A stretch of DNA of 37,737 nt from Candidatus Allofournierella merdipullorum (GCA_019116345.1 DXBV01000021.1:1-37737); one strand, 5' to 3'; shown: positions 16,372 to 24,740, numbered from the stretch's first letter. A program made the numbers and translations. Notes: a model not told the origin generated them from the letters alone.

Positions 16372-17708
16372 TTCGTTTTTTCCTCCTGTTTTTCTTTGCG
16401 AGTGGCTTCCTTCTGTTCTGCTTCCCGCTGCTGGCTCTCCCGCTCTGCCTGCTCCTGCCGGCCGGCTTCCAGCCTTTGCTCAATGGCAAGGGAATGTTCC
16501 TCGATGCGTTTACAGATTCGAACTGTTTTGCGCTGTTTCTTCAGCCGGGCGGTCAGTTCTTCGATCCGTGGTGAATCCGGTTCTCGCCGGTACAGCCGCT
16601 TGCGCTCCTTGGTGAGTTTCTCGATCTCCGCTTCCGCTGTTTGGCGTATGGTGCCGAGCTGGCCCCGGTCCTCGATCTCATGCGCAAAGATGAACTCCAT
16701 CTGCTCGATCCGCTCATCCAGTTTGCGGATATCTTCTCGCACCGCATAGCTTGGGTAGCGAGGTTTCCGGGGCAGCACCCCCACCTGAAAGAGATAGGTC
16801 ACATACAGCCCCCGAAGACCGGGATAGTGTTTTTCGGGTTGCTCCATGATCACAGCGTACAGGCCGGGCGGCAGGATCTTTTCCCCAGCCGGTCTTTGAG
16901 ATTGGGGATACAGGATGCGGCGGCGGATGGCCTCTGGGGTGTAGTTTTTGCCAAGGGTCTTGAACCGCACCGGCCGGGCTTTGCCTGGCGGCTGGAGGGT
17001 GATGTATTTTCGGTTCATCCGAAGGGTGTAGCCTTTTTCCTCCAGAGCTCGGACGAACTGATTCCATGTGAGCACTTCGCTCACCACTTGGTCGATATCC
17101 TGCTGGATCGCGGCTTTCCATGTGGGACGATCATCCCGTTCAGCCAGCCATTGTGGGTATGGCCGCCCTACTGGGTCCGACCGGTTCGCTTTAATGACAG
17201 ACAGACCATACTGTTGACAAAGTGCATCGGATATTGCTCGAACTTCTGTGTAGTAGCTCTTGGCGGTGCTGTGATACTTTTTCCCGTCCTGGATCGCCAC
17301 TGAATTCCAGACGACATGATTGTGGATGTGCCCCGTATTCAAATGGGTGCTGACCACGGCCTGATACTTTCCCTGCAAGAGCTGCTCAGCAAATTCCAAC
17401 CCGATGTGGTGGGCCAGTTCAGGGGTCACCTCCCCTGCCGCGAAACTCTGCACCAGATGAAATCCCTGCACCCCGCCGGTCTTATGCCACATCTCCTTGA
17501 CCTGACACATATCCTCAAAGGCGGTTTTGCAGGTGCAGGCAATGGCCGACTCAAACAGATCCTGCTCTGTCTTGGCCCGGTTGAGGGCATAGTCCACCGC
17601 TTCTTCCAGGGATTTTGCGTTCTGGCCACGGGACGTCTTTTTCTCATCCAGCACATACTCCACGCTGGCTTTCAGGCGGTGGACGGGGATAACAGACGTA
17701 TACGCCAT
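16368..17708 (-). CDS. MOBP-type relaxase (MobA/VirD2 family)
   Basis: 446 residues. The N-terminal nuclease domain has Tyr in SVEYVLDEKK (about residue 18, the candidate nicking tyrosine) and the metal-binding His triad motif HLNTGHIHNHVVWNSV (about 122-137), which is diagnostic of MOBP relaxases. The C-terminal third is a long charged coiled coil rich in Glu, Lys and Gln. The enzyme nicks one strand at oriT, stays bound to the 5' end and pilots it into the recipient. It follows mobC directly (the TAA of mobC precedes the ATG) and overlaps DUF4314 by four bases. The key residues are intact, so it should be active. Confidence 0.93.
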   Translation of the reverse strand: MAYTSVIPVHRLKASVEYVLDEKKTSRGQNAKSLEEAVDYALNRAKTEQDLFESAIACTCKTAFEDMCQVKEMWHKTGGVQGFHLVQSFAAGEVTPELAHHIGLEFAEQLLQGKYQAVVSTHLNTGHIHNHVVWNSVAIQDGKKYHSTAKSYYTEVRAISDALCQQYGLSVIKANRSDPVGRPYPQWLAERDDRPTWKAAIQQDIDQVVSEVLTWNQFVRALEEKGYTLRMNRKYITLQPPGKARPVRFKTLGKNYTPEAIRRRILYPQSQRPAGEKILPPGLYAVIMEQPEKHYPGLRGLYVTYLFQVGVLPRKPRYPSYAVREDIRKLDERIEQMEFIFAHEIEDRGQLGTIRQTAEAEIEKLTKERKRLYRREPDSPRIEELTARLKKQRKTVRICKRIEEHSLAIEQRLEAGRQEQAERESQQREAEQKEATRKEKQEEKTK

Positions 17709-18017
17709 TTACCAGTTCCCCCTCACTTCCTTCCAGACTTCGCGGGCGATGCGGGTCATTTCTTCCACACTGGCCGCATCTGCTTCACCGTAGGTATTGG
17801 CAACGCGCGCCAACTGGTTGGCGTTGTTGCAAAGTCCCGCCACCTTACGCAGCAGGTCCGCATGGTGGGTACAGGGACGGGCACGGAGCTGGGCCCCCAT
17901 GATGAGGGTGCGCAGGTATTCCTCCCTCGGCTGGCCGCTGAGCATGACCTGGGCTTCCAGGTATTCCAGCTCCCGTCGGTTCAGATGGAGCGGGATCACA
18001 TGGTTACGTTTTCTCAC
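17709..18017 (-). CDS. mobC: MobC-like relaxosome protein
   Basis: 102 residues. The N-terminal ribbon-helix-helix-like segment (HVIPLHLNRRELEYLEAQVMLSG) is followed by a helical domain with LRKVAGLCNNANQLARVAN, typical of the MobC family of plasmid mobilisation proteins. MobC binds oriT and helps open the strands for the relaxase, whose gene begins at the next base. The start is GTG 18017, overlapping the previous stop by GTGA, so translation is probably coupled. The oriT candidate lies about 490 bases upstream. Confidence 0.88.
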   Translation of the reverse strand: MRKRNHVIPLHLNRRELEYLEAQVMLSGQPREEYLRTLIMGAQLRARPCTHHADLLRKVAGLCNNANQLARVANTYGEADAASVEEMTRIAREVWKEVRGNW

Positions 18018-18436
18018 CGCTCAGGGGCCTCCTTTTTCTTGTGGGGCGGTTTGACTGGGTACTCTAACTGCACCGGCACATCGCCAACCCGCACCAGACT
18101 GCAGTCCGGCACGTGGGCGGCGTAGCGGGCATAGCAATAGCCCTCCGCTTCCACCAGGATCCCCTCGCGGCTGTGTTCACCTTTGATCAGCAGGCAGTGC
18201 CAGCACGATTCAGACGGGTCGAACCACATATGGTCGCCGTTTTCGAACAGGAAAACCTGATCCTGCATAAAACCTTCCTTGCGGAAAATGGCATATTCTG
18301 CGTCCGAAAGGACGACCACCTTTTCCACCTGAAAGGGCGTCTTGGTCTTCTGCATACCGGGCGAGGCAGCGCACTCGATCAGTTCATCCACGTCGCTGCC
18401 TTTCCGGCAGAATACGGCGTACTGCTTTTCGTCCAT
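18014..18436 (-). CDS. DUF6329-like protein of unknown function
   Basis: 140 residues, soluble, with many Cys and His (CWHC, CYARYAAHVPDC) and a basic C-terminal tail (KPPHKKKEAPER). It resembles the DUF6329 family by recollection, which is weak evidence; the function is unknown. It is the first gene downstream of the oriT candidate and overlaps mobC by four bases, so it is part of the mobilisation unit. The start ATG 18436 follows GAGGTGAATCA. Confidence 0.65.
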   Translation of the reverse strand: MDEKQYAVFCRKGSDVDELIECAASPGMQKTKTPFQVEKVVVLSDAEYAIFRKEGFMQDQVFLFENGDHMWFDPSESCWHCLLIKGEHSREGILVEAEGYCYARYAAHVPDCSLVRVGDVPVQLEYPVKPPHKKKEAPER

Positions 18437-18479
18437 TGATTCACCTCATTTCAGTGATGAGCATTGCGGGGATGGCTGC

Positions 18480-18545
18480 TGGGGGTTTGGGGTCCTCCCC
18501 AAGAGGGGTGCGTTTGGATATCCAAACGCTATGCTTGCAAAGACA
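18480..18545. other. Candidate origin of transfer (oriT)
   Basis: This 140-base gap between two minus-strand genes is non-coding and dense in symmetry. There is a perfect 20-base palindrome at 18510-18529 (GCGTTTGGAT and its mirror). Two overlapping, mutually exclusive hairpins lie beside it: TTGGGG (18487-18492) with CCCCAA (18497-18502), and CCCC (18497-18500) with GGGG (18505-18508). A gap with inverted repeats next to mobC and a MOBP relaxase is the usual location of oriT. The nick site itself cannot be placed from sequence alone. It could instead be an operator or terminator, but it lacks a T run. Confidence 0.55.
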
Positions 18546-18576
18546 GCCACCCCCCTGGGAAAAATAGGTATGCCCC

Positions 18577-18915
18577 TCAGTCGACGGCGCCGTCGGAGTC
18601 CTCCTGGATCTTGGCGAGGCCCTCGAGGGTCGTGCAGATCAGATGGCGCTTTTCCGCGAAGCCGATCTCCACCGACATATCGTGGCTGACCTCCCTGCCA
18701 CAGACCACCAGCATCCGGCAGCGGGCCAGCTTCTGCAGCGCGATGCTGTGCAGGTCCCGCAATTCGTCGGCATTGCTCAGCACCAGATACTGGGCGTCGT
18801 TCAGCGCCGGACAGATGGGCACATACCCCAGTTCGTACACCTTGCGGCAGTACCGTTTCAAGATGCGGGGGGCGGTCTCGGCAGAAGCGCAAATATAGGC
18901 AAACGCTTTTTCCAT
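18577..18915 (-). CDS. DUF4406/DUF7768-like, nucleoside deoxyribosyltransferase-fold protein
   Basis: 112 residues from ATG 18915, which follows AAAGGA by nine bases; the GTG at 18942 has no ribosome site. The pattern AYICASAETAP at the start, GYVPICPALND in the middle and GREVSHDMSVEIGFAEKR near the end matches small nucleoside 2-deoxyribosyltransferase-like proteins found in phages and ICEs. Related enzymes cut or exchange N-glycosidic bonds of nucleotides, but no substrate can be assigned here. The run MSVEIGFAEK retains the Glu expected in such folds. It ends beside the oriT candidate. Confidence 0.65.
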   Translation of the reverse strand: MEKAFAYICASAETAPRILKRYCRKVYELGYVPICPALNDAQYLVLSNADELRDLHSIALQKLARCRMLVVCGREVSHDMSVEIGFAEKRHLICTTLEGLAKIQEDSDGAVD

Positions 18916-19026
18916 TTCACTTATTCCTTTCTCTGGTTTCACACAAAAGAAGCGGGTGGTAATCCACCTGGATTGCCACCCTTGATGTCGTTCAGATCCT
19001 GGCGAGCCATGTGGATCGCCACGGTC

Positions 19027-19848
19027 TTATTCGGCAGGTTCAGTCTCTGATTCCTGCGGCTGGAGCGCAAAACGGACGCGGTCGGATCCCAACTTGTAAT
19101 AGGCATCGGTCACTTCGATGCCCACGGCCTCGTAGCCCTCCTTCACGGCAGCCAGGATCGTGGTGCCCGCACCGGCAAAGGGATCCAGGATACGACCACC
19201 GGGGACGCAGATCTGTACTACATCCCGCATGAGCTGCAGCGGTTTCTCGGTCACATGGATTCGGTTGGTCGGGTTGTTGTAGCGGAAAACACCGGGCAGG
19301 CAGCCCACAGGGCGGTCCATGGGCAGCGGCCCATTGGAGGCCCAAAGCGCATACTCGCTCTGCTGCCGGAATCGCCCACGCTGCGGACGGCTGACCTGCT
19401 TATCCCACACGATCTGGCCTCTCCAGATCCACCCGGCCCACTGGATCGCATCCGACAGACACGGCGCCATGCGCCAGTCGATGAACACCACCAGCACCGC
19501 CCCCGGTTTGCAGGCGCGGCGGACATCCGACAGCCACTCCGCACACCAGCGGGTCCAGCTGCGCTGATCTTTCTGGTCGCCGTCGAAGTCGGGCAGCGCC
19601 TTGTCCGCTTTCATGCTGCTGTACTTCTGGTTCGTGGTCCGGTTCTTTTCGGACGGCTTGGCGCCGCCGCTGGCGTAGGGAGGATCGGTGATGACCGCAT
19701 CAAAGATGCCGGGTTTGAACGCCTTGACAATGCTCAGCATATCCCCATGCAGGATGGTCCAGCCGTCGCCGCCGCTGTGTTCCACAGTTAGTTTTGCGTT
19801 CTCGTTCATGATCAGATTCAGTTCATTGGTTTTACTCAGAGGCATCAT
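19027..19848 (-). CDS. DPPY-type (beta-class) DNA methyltransferase
   Basis: 273 residues. The catalytic motif DPPYASGG (about residue 55) comes before the SAM-binding motif DPFAGAGTT (about 223), the order of beta-class amino-methyltransferases that make N6-methyladenine or N4-methylcytosine; DPPY favours adenine. A target-recognition stretch lies between them. No restriction endonuclease is adjacent, so it is an orphan, and methylating the element's own DNA against host restriction is a likely use. Two ATGs (19848, 19845) abut an AAAGG site very closely, so the exact start is uncertain; an internal ATG near 19809 lacks a good site. SAM could come from the metK gene in the same operon. Confidence 0.88.
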   Translation of the reverse strand: MMPLSKTNELNLIMNENAKLTVEHSGGDGWTILHGDMLSIVKAFKPGIFDAVITDPPYASGGAKPSEKNRTTNQKYSSMKADKALPDFDGDQKDQRSWTRWCAEWLSDVRRACKPGAVLVVFIDWRMAPCLSDAIQWAGWIWRGQIVWDKQVSRPQRGRFRQQSEYALWASNGPLPMDRPVGCLPGVFRYNNPTNRIHVTEKPLQLMRDVVQICVPGGRILDPFAGAGTTILAAVKEGYEAVGIEVTDAYYKLGSDRVRFALQPQESETEPAE

Positions 19849-19857
19849 CCTTTCTTT

Positions 19858-20475
19858 TTATCGTTCGTGATTTGAGGCTTTGGTTTGGGATTCTTTATCC
19901 CGGGCTGCCGGTTCCGGCCGCCCGTACATGCGATAATACGATCTCTCGATCTCGATTCGGGTGGCAAGCAACCGGAACCGATCCGGTGTGGGATTTTCAA
20001 TGCGTGCTCCGGGCAGAACAATGGCGCTTTCCTCTACACACACGTTTCCTGCCACAACACCATACACGCTGGCGTGTTCCTGAACGGTCGGCTCATGCTC
20101 CGTTACTTTGTCGGCACAGATGCAGGCATTCCCTGCTACATGGGCATACCCCCTGACCATACCATTCATGACAAGCGCATGATCGTCCACCACCGCATTC
20201 CCGCGAACATTCGCATTGCCCGAAACGAGTGCGGAGCCCCGGACAATAGCATATTCGCTCAAAACTGCCTGCTGATTTACAAATGCGTCATCGCAGGCAA
20301 TGGCATTGTCGAAGATCCAGCAGGTTCCTTCCTGGCTGAGATTTTCTTCACCTTGGACATATCCGCCCAAGTCTCCTTTCTGGACACCGGGGCGTACATC
20401 GCTTAAGGCACGGATCCGGTGCAGCCAGGGATATTTGGGATGAGCGATCTCGCTGATCTCATACTTCTGATTCAT
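19858..20475 (-). CDS. Left-handed beta-helix (hexapeptide-like repeat) protein
   Basis: 205 residues. From about residue 35 to 150 there are regular short repeats in which a small hydrophobic residue recurs every six or so positions (for example ALVSGNANVRGNAVVDDHALV, AYAHVAGNACI-like turns), the pattern of left-handed beta-helix proteins such as hexapeptide transferases. There is no recognisable catalytic segment, signal peptide or membrane helix. The N-terminus (YEISEIAHPKYPWLHRIRAL) is a separate small cap. The function is unknown; it may be a structural or sugar-modifying scaffold. ATG 20475 follows AAAGGAGG, and the gene overlaps the DUF3848 stop by four bases. Confidence 0.7.
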   Translation of the reverse strand: MNQKYEISEIAHPKYPWLHRIRALSDVRPGVQKGDLGGYVQGEENLSQEGTCWIFDNAIACDDAFVNQQAVLSEYAIVRGSALVSGNANVRGNAVVDDHALVMNGMVRGYAHVAGNACICADKVTEHEPTVQEHASVYGVVAGNVCVEESAIVLPGARIENPTPDRFRLLATRIEIERSYYRMYGRPEPAARDKESQTKASNHER

Positions 20476-20819
20476 CGAGTTTCCTCCTTTCTGCGCTGCT
20501 TATTTTTGGTCAGTCTTTCTCTGTGGGCGTCGTTGCCCGCCGTGTAGATGGTATCGCACAGCAGATCACCAATGGCGGCGTGGTCATTTTCCCAGCGTCC
20601 ATAGATGTAGGCTAGCGGATTCTCCTGATCCAGGAGCGCGCGGATCTGCTGTTTGCTCAAAAAGGCGCTTTCCAAACGAACCGCCAGTTCGCTCTTGATC
20701 ACGAGTTCATAGGCGTTGTCCACGACCTCCTGCGGGCCGTGGCTCATGAGCTCCTCGGTATACCGGGCCAGTTCAGCATCCACTTTGGCCTGCAGGAGGT
20801 CATAATTCGACACGGACAT
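20472..20819 (-). CDS. DUF3848-family protein
   Basis: 115 residues from ATG 20819, eight bases after GAGAGG; ATG 20825 and GTG 20828 are too close to that site, though GTG 20828 overlaps the previous stop by GTGA. It is all-helical with LESAFLSKQQIRALLDQENPLAYIYGRW in the middle, matching DUF3848, a family seen in Firmicute conjugative elements with no known role. The C-terminus is basic. It lies in a chain of overlapping genes with the beta-helix protein downstream. Confidence 0.75.
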   Translation of the reverse strand: MSVSNYDLLQAKVDAELARYTEELMSHGPQEVVDNAYELVIKSELAVRLESAFLSKQQIRALLDQENPLAYIYGRWENDHAAIGDLLCDTIYTAGNDAHRERLTKNKQRRKEETR

Positions 20820-20824
20820 CTGCA

Positions 20825-21592
20825 TCACCTCTCCTGTTGGTCTTTTTTGCCGCGGGGCGCGTCGCCCTTTTCAGACGCGGACAGTTCGGTCTGAACATAC
20901 TCGCTGATGATGTTCAGCGCCTTGTAGTAGTCGCCACAGTTCTGCACGCGCTGGACCATTTCATCAGCCTGTTTGCGCTGGCCGTTCTGGCGGAGTAATT
21001 TGCTTGCACGGCCCAGGATGGAGAAGATGTTCCCGTCCTGGCCGACCAGCCGCATTTTGGGCTTGTGTGCCTGCCGAGGCACTGCCGGTTCCTGGCCGGG
21101 CAAGGCGTCCAGCACAATGGGGCAACGCTGATCCGGCTGCCAGAAGTGGACGTTCAGAACACCATCCGCAACCGGGATATCCCGCTGCTCAAACCCTTCG
21201 CCCCAGCCGTCCGAATACTGGCCGGAGATGTAGTCGAACAGGGAGTTCCAATCCCGTTCGCTCAGTTCCTGCTTGAGCTCCACGATGGCGCAGCCGCACA
21301 GTTTCCCATCGTAGACCACCACGTCGGGTTCGATGCGGAGCACGTTCTCTCGCAGCCGGGGCATAGAGCTGTCGATGTAAGGAGCAAGGTTGCCGCCGTC
21401 ATCCAGCAGTTCCTTCTCCTTCTCGATGCGTTCCCGGATGCTCGGCTCGTAGTCGGTCAGGTCACGCCCGTCCAACTCGGCATAATCGTCTTCACCGTAC
21501 TCACTGTCCGTGTCCTCCACAGCCAGTTCCGCCGTGAGGTCCGTGATCACATAGGCTTTCAAGGTTTCCTTTTCCATGGTCCTCCTTTTCAT
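20825..21592 (-). CDS. Conserved-type acidic protein of unknown function
   Basis: 255 residues. The N-terminal third is strongly acidic (EDTDSEYGEDDYAELDGRD), the centre is mixed alpha/beta (RENVLRIEPDVVVYDGKLCGCAIVEL) and the C-terminal 70 residues form helices ending in a charged tail. I do not recognise a family. DNA-mimic-like acidity could suit an antirestriction role, but this is speculation. Two starts are possible: ATG 21592, which overlaps the upstream stop (ATGA), or ATG 21577, which follows AAAAGGAGG by three bases. It lies between DUF3991/toprim and DUF3848. Confidence 0.7.
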   Translation of the reverse strand: MKRRTMEKETLKAYVITDLTAELAVEDTDSEYGEDDYAELDGRDLTDYEPSIRERIEKEKELLDDGGNLAPYIDSSMPRLRENVLRIEPDVVVYDGKLCGCAIVELKQELSERDWNSLFDYISGQYSDGWGEGFEQRDIPVADGVLNVHFWQPDQRCPIVLDALPGQEPAVPRQAHKPKMRLVGQDGNIFSILGRASKLLRQNGQRKQADEMVQRVQNCGDYYKALNIISEYVQTELSASEKGDAPRGKKDQQER

Positions 21593-22563
21593 CGGGAGAG
21601 GGCCGCCCGCTGCCGGACGGCCCTCTCTTTGCTTTTCTCCTGTGCCAGATCTCCGTAGTCCGCTCCTTCCCGGTCGGGCAGGTTCAGAACGATCCGGTAC
21701 TTTCCTTCATACTCCCGGCGGATATGTTCCGCCGCCCAGCGCCCCGCATGGTCGTTGTTGGTGCAGATCTCGATCTCACAGACATTCGGATGCTGCTCCA
21801 GAAAGGCCGTCAGGGCTGCCGGCTTTTTGAAAGAGCCGGCACTGACGCCCTCTTTGGGCGCGTAGATCCCGCCCAGGGACAGGCGGTATTTGTCCCGTGT
21901 CTGTTCCAGGCTCAGGTGTGCGAGCACCTCAATGGCGGCTTCGTAAACCGCCACCCTCTGGCTCTCACCCTCCGGCGGCAAACAGAAGCTGTACCGCTTG
22001 TCGCTGCCGGCCACCTCGGCCCGGAAACTCTCGGCGGCATTGGTGAGCGTTCCCCGCAGGAATGCGTACCTCGGCACCCCATCCTCGTCCCGGCCCACAA
22101 ACACAGCATTGTGGAATCGGGCGCTCTCATACAGGATCCCGGCTCGGATGCAGTCGCTGATGACCCGCCGGTCGATCCCCCGGTGCAGCAAATAGGCAAA
22201 CACCCGCCGGTTGTCCGCGGCTGCTTCGGGCAAGGCAAACGGTTTCGGCTTCGGCAACTGCATGGGGGCCGGGTCATGGCAGGTAACCGCTGGGGCTTGG
22301 TCCAGCAAAAGCAGGACCGCTTCGGTGAACCGCATCCCTTCCACGTGGATGAGATAGTCCAGTGCGCTCTTGCCGCCGACATCCCGGCTTTTCCAGTGCC
22401 ACAAACTCGTTTCGCCGCTGATCTTGAAACTGTCGTGGCTGCGCAGCTGAAACTCCCCCCGGCACTGGCTGGGCACGATATCGTCCGGCCGGTATTGCAG
22501 CAGGAAATCAATGGCCCGGATCTGCTTGGCCGCGCGGATCTGCTCCTTGGTCACACCCGGCAT
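21589..22563 (-). CDS. DUF3991/toprim-domain protein (primase-like)
   Basis: 324 residues. The first ~160 (IRAIDFLLQYRPDDIV, HDSFKISGETSLWHWKSRDVGGKSALDYLI) match the DUF3991-type N-terminal domain that precedes toprim domains in mobile elements. The C-terminal part is a toprim fold with Glu in VAVYEAAIEVL (about residue 215) and Asp in CTNNDHAGRWAA (about 275). These proteins resemble small primases and may prime the transferred strand in the recipient, but no helicase or zinc-finger segment is present. ATG 22563 lies after GAGAGGTGATGCACT. It is downstream of metK by 13 bases and coupled by ATGA to the next gene. Confidence 0.8.
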   Translation of the reverse strand: MPGVTKEQIRAAKQIRAIDFLLQYRPDDIVPSQCRGEFQLRSHDSFKISGETSLWHWKSRDVGGKSALDYLIHVEGMRFTEAVLLLLDQAPAVTCHDPAPMQLPKPKPFALPEAAADNRRVFAYLLHRGIDRRVISDCIRAGILYESARFHNAVFVGRDEDGVPRYAFLRGTLTNAAESFRAEVAGSDKRYSFCLPPEGESQRVAVYEAAIEVLAHLSLEQTRDKYRLSLGGIYAPKEGVSAGSFKKPAALTAFLEQHPNVCEIEICTNNDHAGRWAAEHIRREYEGKYRIVLNLPDREGADYGDLAQEKSKERAVRQRAALSR

Positions 22564-22576
22564 AGTGCATCACCTC

Positions 22577-23728
22577 TCATTCCACGGCATCCCGCAGCTC
22601 CTTGGCCTTATCGGTGCGCTCCCAGGCGAAGCCGGGGCGGCCAAAGTGGCCATAGGTTGCCGTGCGGGCGTAGATGGGCTTGAGCAGATCCAGCTGCCGG
22701 ATGATGGCCGCAGGGGTCAGGCCGAACACCAGTTTGACGGCATCTTCCAAACAGTCGTCCGCACAGAGAGTGCCGGTACCGAAGGTATCCACCGATACCA
22801 TGACCGGCTCCGCCTTGCCGATGGCGTAGGCCAGTGCCACCTTGCACCGGCTGGCAAGACCCGCCGCCACGATGTTTTTGGCAATGTACCGGGCCATGTA
22901 GGCGCCGCTGCGATCCACCTTGGTGGGATCCTTGCCGGAGAAAGCGCCGCCCCCGTGGGGAGCAAACACGCCATAGGTATCCACCATGAGTTTCCGCCCG
23001 GTCAGACCGGTATCCGCTTCAGGCCCGCCAAAGACAAATCGGCCGGAGGGATTCACCAGGATCTTGGTATCCTCGTCGGGCGGGAAGTCGTGCAGGGCGG
23101 GGGTCAGCGCTTTGTCAGTCAGTTGCCAGAGGAGCTCGTCCTGTTCCATTGCCGGGCTGTGCTGGGCGGAGACCACCACCGTGTCCAGACGCAGGGGCTT
23201 GCCGTTCTCGTCATACTCCACGGTGACCTGGGTCTTGCCGTCCGGGCGAAGGCCATGGATCAGCCCAGCTTTGCGAACAGAGGAAAGGGTCAACGCCAGC
23301 CGGTTGGCCAGCACCACAGGCAGCGGCAGCATTTCAGGAGTCTCATCGCAGGCGAAGCCTACCATGACGCCCTGGTCGCCGGCACCCAGTTCGCCGGTCC
23401 CGATCACCTCTCTTTCTTCCAGCGGGTTATCCACTCCGGCTGCGATGTCCGGGCTTTGCCGGTGGAGCAGCAGGTCAATGGTGAGGCCACGGGTCGAATA
23501 GCCGGTCTCGTGCATCAGCGATTCGATGATGGCGGGGATCCGGGGCACATGGTGGCTGGTGATCTCGCCGGCCACGATGATGTGATTGCGGGTCGCCAGC
23601 ACCTCGCAGGCCACCCGGGAGAGCGGATCATGGGTAAGGCAGTCATCCAGCACACGATCTGCGATCTGATCGCAGAGTTTGTCGGGATGGCCCTCGGTCA
23701 CGGATTCAGCGGTATAAAATCGTTCCAT
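22577..23728 (-). CDS. metK: S-adenosylmethionine synthetase
   Basis: 383 residues, full length. Signature motifs are intact: FYTAESVTEGHPDK at the start, GAGDQG (about residue 118) and GGGAFSGKD (about 260). The enzyme makes S-adenosylmethionine from methionine and ATP in the cytosol, normally as a housekeeping chromosomal function. Here it sits among DUF3846 and toprim genes of a conjugative element, in the same operon as a DPPY methyltransferase and downstream of a C5 methyltransferase, so it probably boosts SAM for DNA methylation during establishment. ATG 23728 follows AAGGAGG by nine bases. Codon use looks like its neighbours, arguing against very recent acquisition from the host. Confidence 0.95.
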   Translation of the reverse strand: MERFYTAESVTEGHPDKLCDQIADRVLDDCLTHDPLSRVACEVLATRNHIIVAGEITSHHVPRIPAIIESLMHETGYSTRGLTIDLLLHRQSPDIAAGVDNPLEEREVIGTGELGAGDQGVMVGFACDETPEMLPLPVVLANRLALTLSSVRKAGLIHGLRPDGKTQVTVEYDENGKPLRLDTVVVSAQHSPAMEQDELLWQLTDKALTPALHDFPPDEDTKILVNPSGRFVFGGPEADTGLTGRKLMVDTYGVFAPHGGGAFSGKDPTKVDRSGAYMARYIAKNIVAAGLASRCKVALAYAIGKAEPVMVSVDTFGTGTLCADDCLEDAVKLVFGLTPAAIIRQLDLLKPIYARTATYGHFGRPGFAWERTDKAKELRDAVE

Positions 23729-23743
23729 TTTGCTTGTCCTCCT

Positions 23744-24433
23744 TTATCGCTCCAGCTCGCTGAACAGTTTCTCCCGCGATTTGGGCTTTCCACGCTCGTC
23801 GTACCAGTCGGGGATCGCGGCGGAAACATTCCAGCCGAACATTGAGCCGTACAACATGGCGGTCTGCTGCGCCTTGGAGACGCCGAGCGTCTGATTGAGC
23901 TTGTCCGCATACTCCTCGGCTCTCATCCCTTCGGGGAAACGCTCGATGGGCCAGTAGCCAGATCTCCCATACCGAACCAGCATGACCATGTTGCGATCCG
24001 GGATGGTGCAAAAGCACAGTTTCGGACGATTGCGCCGTTTCCGGTATTCCTGCCTGACGGCATCCGGCGCTCCCGGCAGGTTGGGGTCATCGTATTTCAG
24101 CTGCATTAGCCCGTCCTTGTAGGGGATGAACAGTTCCGGCTGAAGGAACATCGCCTGATACCGCTGGGCCTGCTCGTCGGTAAGACTGCAGAAGTCCTCC
24201 CCCTCGATCCCGCACACGAAGAACGGCCCGGCGATCGGCTGGTAGTTCTCCACATTACGGTTCAGCGGCATCCCGTTGAGCAGGCCCTCATCGTTACAAA
24301 CGATGCAGACCATTTCTTTCCACGGATAAGCACAGTCGATCAGACCTCCGACTGCTTTCTGCAGCGATTCCAGGCCGGTGTCCAGTTCTTCGATTCGGGC
24401 ATACTGGCCCGGTTCTACCATAACAACTTTCAT
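23744..24433 (-). CDS. DUF3846-family protein
   Basis: 229 residues from ATG 24433, nine bases after GGAG; GTG 24439 is a less likely start. The N-terminal 95 residues (MKVVMVEPGQYARIEEL to NRNVENYQPIAGPFFVCG) match DUF3846, a family common in Firmicute mobile elements with no established function. The remainder is a separate region with YRKRRNRPKLCF and a C-terminal helix, not recognised. No membrane segment. It follows the small gene at 24440-24682 by six bases and precedes metK by 15 bases. Confidence 0.8.
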   Translation of the reverse strand: MKVVMVEPGQYARIEELDTGLESLQKAVGGLIDCAYPWKEMVCIVCNDEGLLNGMPLNRNVENYQPIAGPFFVCGIEGEDFCSLTDEQAQRYQAMFLQPELFIPYKDGLMQLKYDDPNLPGAPDAVRQEYRKRRNRPKLCFCTIPDRNMVMLVRYGRSGYWPIERFPEGMRAEEYADKLNQTLGVSKAQQTAMLYGSMFGWNVSAAIPDWYDERGKPKSREKLFSELER

Positions 24434-24439
24434 TCGCAC

Positions 24440-24682
24440 TCACTCCAATCCCAGCGAAAAAGGTTTCAGGCTGTTTGTGATTTCCTCATAAGAGTTGAAC
24501 GTCACAGTGCAGCCCAGCAGATACGAAACAGCTTCGCCCCATTCCTTGAGCGGATACTGTTCTTTGTGTTTCATGAGGTACAAGTCACGCAGTGCTGCCC
24601 ATTTCAGATGCGGTACAAGGCGGAGGCTGGAAATAAATGCGTGATTCTGTTCCGCCAGCCTATCCAGCAGACCTTGCTTCAA
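24440..24682 (-). CDS. Small helical protein of unknown function
   Basis: 80 residues if started at TTG 24682, which stands six bases after GGGAGG. The longer frame to 24796 runs back through the sortase terminator into the sortase gene and is rejected. The protein is soluble and helical (LLDRLAEQNHAFISSLRLV, LKEWGEAVSYLLGC); no family recognised. It is the first gene after the terminator of the adhesin-sortase unit, with its ribosome site directly after the hairpin, so its transcription must come from read-through or from a promoter hidden in the sortase end. Confidence 0.6.
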   Translation of the reverse strand: MKQGLLDRLAEQNHAFISSLRLVPHLKWAALRDLYLMKHKEQYPLKEWGEAVSYLLGCTVTFNSYEEITNSLKPFSLGLE

Positions 24683-24696
24683 TGAATTCCTCCCTT

Positions 24697-24730
24697 CATA
24701 AAAGGAGGCGGGGTGCCTGCACACCCCGCC
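24697..24730 (-). terminator. Rho-independent terminator after the sortase gene
   Basis: A perfect nine-base stem (24722-24730 with 24707-24715, GGCGGGGTG type) with a six-base loop is followed on the minus strand by TCCTTTTA. It begins 11 bases after the sortase stop and ends the adhesin-sortase unit. Confidence 0.85.
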
Positions 24731-24740
24731 GATTGCAGAT

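Noticed and set aside
13884-16574. 896-codon plus-strand frame across five minus-strand genes
   Set aside because: Spans several well-supported genes and their gaps; product is Leu/Phe/Arg-rich without recognisable domains.
20825-21592. Antirestriction (Ocr/ArdA-like DNA mimic) function for the acidic protein
   Set aside because: Only the overall acidity supports it; no family motif could be recognised, so it is left as unknown.
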